Position numbers and translations under genes: made by a program | Notes under the pieces: model-generated | Databases searched by the model: none | What the model saw: only the letters and a program-made list of their open reading frames with translations | What the model was told of the DNA's origin: nothing | Assembly: GCA_029862085.1 (NCBI GenBank) | Contig: JAOTXZ010000004.1 | Span: forward strand, 1 to 64,000 | Reading direction: 5' to 3' | DNA: 64,000 bases | DNA from: Candidatus Nitrosopumilus sp. | GTDB taxonomy: Archaea; Thermoproteota; Nitrososphaeria; Nitrososphaerales; Nitrosopumilaceae | Part shown: positions 60,898 to 64,000 of the stretch, piece after piece | Layout: each line of letters opens with the position of its first letter | How positions within the stretch are numbered: the first letter of the stretch is position 1

Positions 60898-61278
60898 GTG
60901 AGAAAATCAGTAGAAAACCTTGCAACAAGTAAAACCACTGGTGGAAGAAGACACCCATTAAGAATTAGAAGAAAATATGAAACAGATAGGTTTCCAAATG
61001 AACCAATTAACGGTGCACAAATTACAGTAACAAGAAATGTTCGTGGTAAAAACACAAAAACAGCTTTGAAAGCAATTGATTTTGTAAATTTAGCAACAAA
61101 AGGGGACAAAGTAAAGAAAACAAAAATTCTCAAAGTGTTAGAAAATGCAACAAACAATGATTATCAAAGAAGAGGAATTATTACAAAAGGTGCAATATTA
61201 GAAACACAAGAAGGAAAGTGTAGAGTTGTATCAAGACCTGGACAATCCGGAACAGTTAACGCAGTTTTAATAAAGTGA
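60898..61278 (+). CDS. rps8e: Ribosomal protein S8e
   Basis: 126 residues. Starts MRKSVENLATSKTTGGRRHP and ends GQSGTVNAVLIK; the basic RRKYE and KTKILKVLENATNNDYQRR blocks are S8e. GTG start with TATA-like TGTATAAATTAG about 26 bases upstream. srp19 starts five bases after its stop. Confidence 0.95.
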   Translation: MRKSVENLATSKTTGGRRHPLRIRRKYETDRFPNEPINGAQITVTRNVRGKNTKTALKAIDFVNLATKGDKVKKTKILKVLENATNNDYQRRGIITKGAILETQEGKCRVVSRPGQSGTVNAVLIK

Positions 61279-61282
61279 TTTA

Positions 61283-61582
61283 ATGAAAGATTACGAACAT
61301 GTCGTAATCTGGTTGGATTATTTCAACAAGACCTTGCCAAGAGCCAAAGGAAGAAGATTAGAAAAAGAAAAATGTGTTTTTGATCCGTCGTTAAAAGAAT
61401 TAACAGAAGCTGCCCAAGCTGCAGGTTTTGAAATTAAAGAAACTGAAGAAAAAGTAAGATATCCTAGAAGACCATTTGTAAGATCCGGATACATTGTTTT
61501 GCCAAAAGGATCCCCCAAGACAAAAATTTTAAACAAAATTTCGGAAAAATTACTTTTGAAAAGGACAAAACAATCCAAATAA
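61283..61582 (+). CDS. srp19: Signal recognition particle 19-kDa protein
   Basis: 99 residues. VIWLDYFNKTLPRAKGRRLEKEKCV and RRPFVRSGYIVLPKGSPKT are typical SRP19. It binds the tetraloops of SRP RNA helices 6 and 8 and so assists SRP54 loading; srp54 is at 28331-29656. Cotranscribed with S8e. Confidence 0.93.
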   Translation: MKDYEHVVIWLDYFNKTLPRAKGRRLEKEKCVFDPSLKELTEAAQAAGFEIKETEEKVRYPRRPFVRSGYIVLPKGSPKTKILNKISEKLLLKRTKQSK

Positions 61583-61655
61583 GATCAAATCTAGCTTTTA
61601 GCTAAAGTATTCTTGACAGAAGTCTATGAAAAGAATATGAACATTATTTTTTTAA

Positions 61656-61922
61656 TTGCAGGAGGTAGGCGAAATATTGCACCTTGCCGGGAGCGGCAGA
61701 GTGATCATTCAACTATCAGATGAATTATCTGAGGGAGTGATTCTTTGTGACGAAAAAGGAACAAAGGTTGCAAAAGTAATGGAATTGATTGGTCCAGTAA
61801 AAAGACCATTCGCATCCGCTACTCCATTAACCAACAACATCAAAAAATATATCGGCAAAGCTGTTTTCGCCGTTGAATTTTCTCCTGCTAAGAAAGAAAA
61901 ATTTAGGAGAAGAAAAAAATGA
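61656..61922 (+). CDS. gar1: H/ACA RNP component Gar1
   Basis: 88 residues. GEILHLAGSGRVIIQLSDE, DEKGTKVAKVMELIGPVKRPFASA and the basic C-terminus are archaeal Gar1. It binds Cbf5 in the pseudouridylation complex. TTG start. The tfb gene overlaps its stop by four bases, a common thaumarchaeal pairing. Confidence 0.9.
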   Translation: MQEVGEILHLAGSGRVIIQLSDELSEGVILCDEKGTKVAKVMELIGPVKRPFASATPLTNNIKKYIGKAVFAVEFSPAKKEKFRRRKK

Positions 61923-62875
61923 ACATACTAGAACCACAAAGCTGTCCTGAATGTGAATCATCACTAGTAGATGACATTCAGAACGGTGAAATAATCTGTT
62001 CTGGCTGTGGCGTAGTAGTTGCAGATCAAATAGCAGATTCTGGTCCAGAAACAAAAAGTTCGAATCTCGAAGACAAAATGAAGCTGGCAAGAGCAACAGG
62101 ACAAACATCTTATTCTCAACATGATTTGGGGATAGCCACTGAGATTTCAATCAGCTCAAAAGACTTTAGTGGAAAATCAATTAATCACGAAGTCGTAAAC
62201 CAAATGCACAATCTCAGAAAATGGCAACAGAGAGTTCGTGTTTCCTCACCAAGAGAAAGAAGACTAGCTAATGTTTTAGCCAAAATGGGTGAAACATGTA
62301 ATGGTTTATCCCTTTCAAAAAATGTTTTGGAAACTGCCTCTATCATATACAGAAACTTGGATGAACATATCGAGGTGAAAGGAAAATCAGTAGTTAGTAT
62401 TACTGCAGCTACGATTTACATGGCCTGTAAACAATGTCATGTAGTTAGATCACTTGAAGAAATTGTTCGAGGAATATGTGTACCAAAAGATGTCAAATCA
62501 AAAACAAAACTTGCAGCAAAATATTATAGAACCATGGTAATGGAGATGGGCCAAATTACAGCCCCAATTGTTACAATGGACAAATACATCTCAAAAATTG
62601 CAAACATGACACAAACCGAGGTAAGGGTTGAAAGACTAGCCTTGGAAATTGCAGAAAAAACCAAAGATAGTAGCATTACTGACGGAAAAGCACCAAATGG
62701 GATTGCAGCAGCGTATCTGTATGTTGCCTCTGTTTTGCTCGGTCAAAGCATCTTACAACGAGATGTTTCAAGCATCGCTGGAGTCACTGAAGTTACTATC
62801 AGAAATAGATGTAAAGAGATTCTAACTAGTTACAAACTCAAAATTGCTTTGAGACCCTCTCTGGCCAAAATTTAA
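61919..62875 (+). CDS. tfb: Transcription initiation factor B (TFB)
   Basis: 318 residues. N-terminal zinc ribbon CPECESS...CSGCG (residues 8-35), a B-finger/linker, then two cyclin repeats (ANVLAKMGETC..., VRVERLALEIAEKT...) ending in an HTH (DVSSIAGVTEVTIRNRCKEI). It recruits RNA polymerase to TATA/TBP promoters and recognises BRE. Thaumarchaea often have several TFBs; only one is here. Confidence 0.95.
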   Translation: MNILEPQSCPECESSLVDDIQNGEIICSGCGVVVADQIADSGPETKSSNLEDKMKLARATGQTSYSQHDLGIATEISISSKDFSGKSINHEVVNQMHNLRKWQQRVRVSSPRERRLANVLAKMGETCNGLSLSKNVLETASIIYRNLDEHIEVKGKSVVSITAATIYMACKQCHVVRSLEEIVRGICVPKDVKSKTKLAAKYYRTMVMEMGQITAPIVTMDKYISKIANMTQTEVRVERLALEIAEKTKDSSITDGKAPNGIAAAYLYVASVLLGQSILQRDVSSIAGVTEVTIRNRCKEILTSYKLKIALRPSLAKI

Positions 62876-62961
62876 TCCCCCCCCTCTTTTCATTTTATTA
62901 AATACATTAGGATTAGCTAAATTTCGTCGGTATTAAATATAGAAACCAAACAAATGGGTTC

Positions 62962-63732
62962 ATGGCAGTGCTAGAAATCAAAGACCTTCATGTAAAAAGA
63001 GAAGGAAAAGAGATTCTAAAGGGAGTGAATTTGAAAACAGGTCCAGGAGAAGTACATGCTATAATGGGACCAAACGGTTCTGGAAAAAGTACTCTAGCTT
63101 ACACTCTGCTTGCACATCCAAAGTATGAAGTAACACAAGGGGACATTCTTTTAGATGGTGAAAGTATTCTAGGTTTAACTGCAGATGAACGTGCAAAAAA
63201 AGGGTTGTTCTTAGGATTTCAATATCCCACTGAAGTTTCAGGTGTAGGATTTTCTCATTTTCTTAGAACAGCTTACAATTCACTTAGTAAAGCACTGCAA
63301 GGAGATGACAGAGAAGTTTTCATTACAGTTAGAGAATTTCAAAAATATCTCAAAGAAAATTTGAATAAAGTTGGATTAAAGGAAGAATTTCTTTCAAGGT
63401 ATCTAAACGAGGGATTTTCTGGAGGAGAGAAAAAGCGCGCAGAAGTTTTACAAATGGCAGTACTAAAACCAAAAATTTCAATCTTGGATGAACCAGATTC
63501 TGGTTTAGATATTGATGCAGTTCAATCAGTTGCAAAAGCAATTAGCGAAGTTGCCGGAAAAGATGCAACTATTATTATCATTACCCACTATGCAAGAATC
63601 TTAAAATTCTTAAATAAACTTGATTTTGTTCACGTCTTTGCAAGAGGACAGGTCTTAAAAACAGGAGATGCTTCACTTGCAGATAAATTAGAATCAGAGG
63701 GTTATGAATGGGCCCTAGAGCAAACTGTTTAG
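62962..63732 (+). CDS. sufC: Fe-S assembly ABC ATPase SufC
   Basis: 256 residues. Walker A GPNGSGKSTL near residue 38, the Q-loop, signature EGFSGGEKKRAE near residue 152, Walker B ISILDEPDSGLD near residue 175 and H-loop TITHYARIL near 207. Unlike transporter ATPases it ends with the SufC-type tail (EGYEWALEQ). It works with SufB/SufD, which presumably lie beyond the window. TATA-like TTAAATATAG about 26 bases upstream. Confidence 0.95.
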   Translation: MAVLEIKDLHVKREGKEILKGVNLKTGPGEVHAIMGPNGSGKSTLAYTLLAHPKYEVTQGDILLDGESILGLTADERAKKGLFLGFQYPTEVSGVGFSHFLRTAYNSLSKALQGDDREVFITVREFQKYLKENLNKVGLKEEFLSRYLNEGFSGGEKKRAEVLQMAVLKPKISILDEPDSGLDIDAVQSVAKAISEVAGKDATIIIITHYARILKFLNKLDFVHVFARGQVLKTGDASLADKLESEGYEWALEQTV

Positions 63733-63788
63733 GAACAAATTCTCGTTTTACCCAACAAGTTTAAGCAAAATAAATTTTCACTTTTTGT

Positions 63789-64000
63789 GTGCTGTATGAA
63801 ATAACAGTAAAATTTCAAAGAGATCTTTCGGAAATATCAAAAAATCAAATTACCCTTGGCATAGAATCAAAACCAATGAAAGGTGACGCAAATAAAGAAA
63901 TTATTAAAAAGTTATCAAAGCATTTCAAGATACCTATATCCAGCATTCAAATAAAATCAGGACATAAATCTAAAAGAAAATTTGTAGAAATTCAATCCTA
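63789..64000 (+). CDS. DUF167/YggU family protein, cut by the window end
   Basis: Seventy codons from GTG 63789. KPMKGDANKEIIKKLSKHFKI and IKSGHKSKRKFVEI are the DUF167 core. The last two bases, TA, are probably the first two of the stop, so nearly the whole protein is present. TATA-like GTTTAAGC at 63760-63766 fits a leaderless start. Molecular role unknown. Confidence 0.8.
   Translation, partial: MLYEITVKFQRDLSEISKNQITLGIESKPMKGDANKEIIKKLSKHFKIPISSIQIKSGHKSKRKFVEIQS

Overview
The window is an AT-rich archaeal chromosome segment. Its gene content points to an ammonia-oxidising Nitrososphaerota (Thaumarchaeota) of the Nitrosopumilus/Nitrosarchaeum type. Archaeal markers are ribosomal proteins S24e, S27ae and S8e, SRP54, SRP19, TFB, Gar1, Pus10, Dph6, aIF5A, aIF1A, an intron-containing tRNA-Tyr and the archaeal ADTH/DHQ-synthase-II shikimate route. 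Most genes look leaderless: a TATA-like box lies about 24-28 bases before an ATG, GTG or TTG that starts the message. I used that spacing to choose many starts. A few genes instead carry a Shine-Dalgarno sequence, most clearly the 50-aa gene beside padR.

Layout. 1-5.9 kb: edge of a Lys/Pro/Ala repeat protein, two small Cys proteins, a UbiD-like decarboxylase tail-to-tail with MqnC (menaquinone), and two exported proteins. 6.0-15.2 kb: a near-complete aromatic amino-acid block (ADTH synthase, DHQ synthase II, aroD, aroE, aroK, aroA, aroC, a chorismate mutase-aminotransferase fusion, tyrA), interrupted between aroA and aroC by an apparently antisense structured RNA. 15.2-23.3 kb: Nudix, thiC, thiDN, a sugar nucleotidyltransferase with a GNA1-like acetyltransferase, galT, apgM. 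23.4-30.4 kb: S24e/S27ae, hypothetical genes, a stand-alone response regulator, and dph6-srp54-pus10 with a 33-aa basic protein. 30.4-30.9 kb: a gene-poor stretch with a C/D-box sRNA candidate, a second structured RNA and a 23-codon ORF.

31-39.5 kb is accessory: exported hydrolase, DoxX, VOC, aIF5A and many lineage-specific proteins. After tRNA-Tyr, 40.0-45.6 kb is a tight four-gene operon for a surface polysaccharide: NDP-sugar dehydrogenase, membrane-anchored deacetylase-like protein, processive GT2 synthase, and a large exported deacetylase-like protein with Trp-rich C-terminal repeats. A second stand-alone response regulator follows, and its promoter resembles that of the first. 48-49 kb holds a padR regulator with two inverted-repeat operators. 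49-59 kb has a HerA/VirB4-like ATPase, dodecin, CBS and HD proteins, a frameshifted universal stress protein, a CSP and aIF1A. 59.5-64 kb is housekeeping: scpA-scpB, S8e, srp19, gar1, tfb, sufC and a DUF167 gene cut by the edge.

The least explained signals are the two three-way-junction RNA candidates (11617-11700 minus, 30606-30713 plus), the matched response-regulator promoters, the polysaccharide operon, and a series of Cys-rich proteins of about 30-50 residues, many with a leaderless promoter.
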